In this document: positions 14,836 through 15,133 of the stretch, piece by piece
Layout: every line of letters begins with the position of its first letter
How positions within the stretch are numbered: the first letter of the stretch is position 1
Source of the DNA: Thiotrichaceae bacterium
GTDB lineage: Bacteria > Pseudomonadota > Gammaproteobacteria > Thiotrichales > Thiotrichaceae
Assembly: GCA_027008885.1 (NCBI GenBank)
Contig: JALVDQ010000074.1
Span: 1 to 15,133 of the forward strand
Direction of reading: 5' to 3'
Length of the DNA: 15,133 bases
The notes under the pieces: generated by a model
What the model was told of the DNA's origin: nothing
The model's input: only the letters and a program-made list of their open reading frames with translations
Database searches by the model: none
Translations under genes and position numbers: made by a program

Positions 14836-14863
14836 TATCAATAGTGTTCGGCATGATTATTGC

Positions 14864-15133
14864 TTAAACTGAGTTCAGCAATTTTATTGTTTCAATATCC
14901 CATGGCGAGGTAAGCTTGTTTTTAACGGCTTTAAGCCAATGGATACCTATTTTCCATATTCCTTTGAGCTTATTGCCGAGCAGTGTAACGATTCCACATT
15001 CAGGGATGCGTGTAACTGTGCTTATTGACTTTGTAATAGATGAATTTTCAGTGGTGGTATTCTCTATTGTTTCAATTTCTTCCTGTTTATCATGGTTACG
15101 TTGCTTAAAATTCAACAGCAAAATATAGATAAT
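14864..15133 (-). CDS. Unrecognised partial open frame at the window edge
   Basis: The frame is open from the right edge of the window to a TAA stop at 14864, at least 89 codons, ending nine bases before the long-form start of the VWA gene. The only internal start near the edge is a TTG, so the true start is probably outside. The visible protein has an acidic, threonine- and serine-rich part (EEIETIENTTTENSSITKS) followed by a basic part with aromatic residues (KGIWKIGIHWLKAVKNK). It matches no family that I know and lacks the P-loop expected at the end of a NorQ/CbbQ gene. It may be a real small gene, the tail of a larger one, or a chance frame; a 70-codon frame runs over it on the other strand. 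Confidence 0.35.
   Translation of the reverse strand: MIYILLLNFKQRNHDKQEEIETIENTTTENSSITKSISTVTRIPECGIVTLLGNKLKGIWKIGIHWLKAVKNKLTSPWDIETIKLLNSV

Overview
The window looks like a moderately AT-rich gammaproteobacterial chromosome, most plausibly from a sulfur-oxidising lineage. The divergent queG / nnr-tsaE-amiC arrangement is the one known from Escherichia coli and relatives. A type I sulfide:quinone oxidoreductase with all three redox cysteines points to sulfide oxidation, and NnrS plus a NorD/CbbO-type VWA protein fit an organism that meets nitric oxide and/or fixes CO2. I cannot name a genus from the sequence alone.

Layout. 1-479 (+) is the 3' end of a type I restriction subunit gene (hsdR). 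It faces sqr (706-1980, -) across a strong bidirectional terminator (647-675). A carboxylesterase (2141-2800, -) and a lone GspH/FimT-type pseudopilin (2917-3483, -) follow. A fructosamine-kinase-family gene (3574-4458, +) runs divergently from the pilin and overlaps the convergent queG (4444-5526, -) by 15 bases at the 3' ends. nnr (5597-7078, +) is divergent from queG and overlaps tsaE (7075-7515, +) by ATGA. amiC (7736-9007, +) has its own well-formed sigma70-type promoter. In E. coli mutL and miaA come next; here the synteny breaks at a cluster of palindromic repeats (9005-9381). Beyond it lie a small lipoprotein gene (9395-10006, -), nnrS (10304-11497, +) coupled by GTGA to a stand-alone 5'-3' exonuclease (11494-12384, +), another palindromic repeat (12393-12531), a NorD/CbbO-family VWA gene (12530 to 14782 or 14854, -) and a short unrecognised partial frame at the right edge.

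How the genes work together. SQR feeds electrons from sulfide into the quinone pool. QueG (queuosine) and TsaE (t6A37) serve tRNA modification, Nnr repairs damaged NAD(P)H, the kinase deglycates protein amines, and AmiC splits septal peptidoglycan. NnrS and possibly the VWA protein deal with nitric oxide, although the VWA protein could equally be a Rubisco-activase partner (CbbO).

The least expected content is non-coding. At least four end-to-end palindromic repeats share termini close to CCTGTCYGRRAAY and lie at 2865-2913, 9188-9258, 9263-9381 and 12393-12531. All lie just past gene 3' ends, and one supplies or overlaps a stop codon. A separate TA-flanked MITE-like element (9007-9161) contributes the last base of the amiC stop codon. 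A 20-base exact repeat (534-553 and 14816-14835) lies once in a non-coding gap and once in the disputed 5' end of the VWA gene. I did not see a clearly new multi-gene system. The repeat families are the best candidates for something undescribed.
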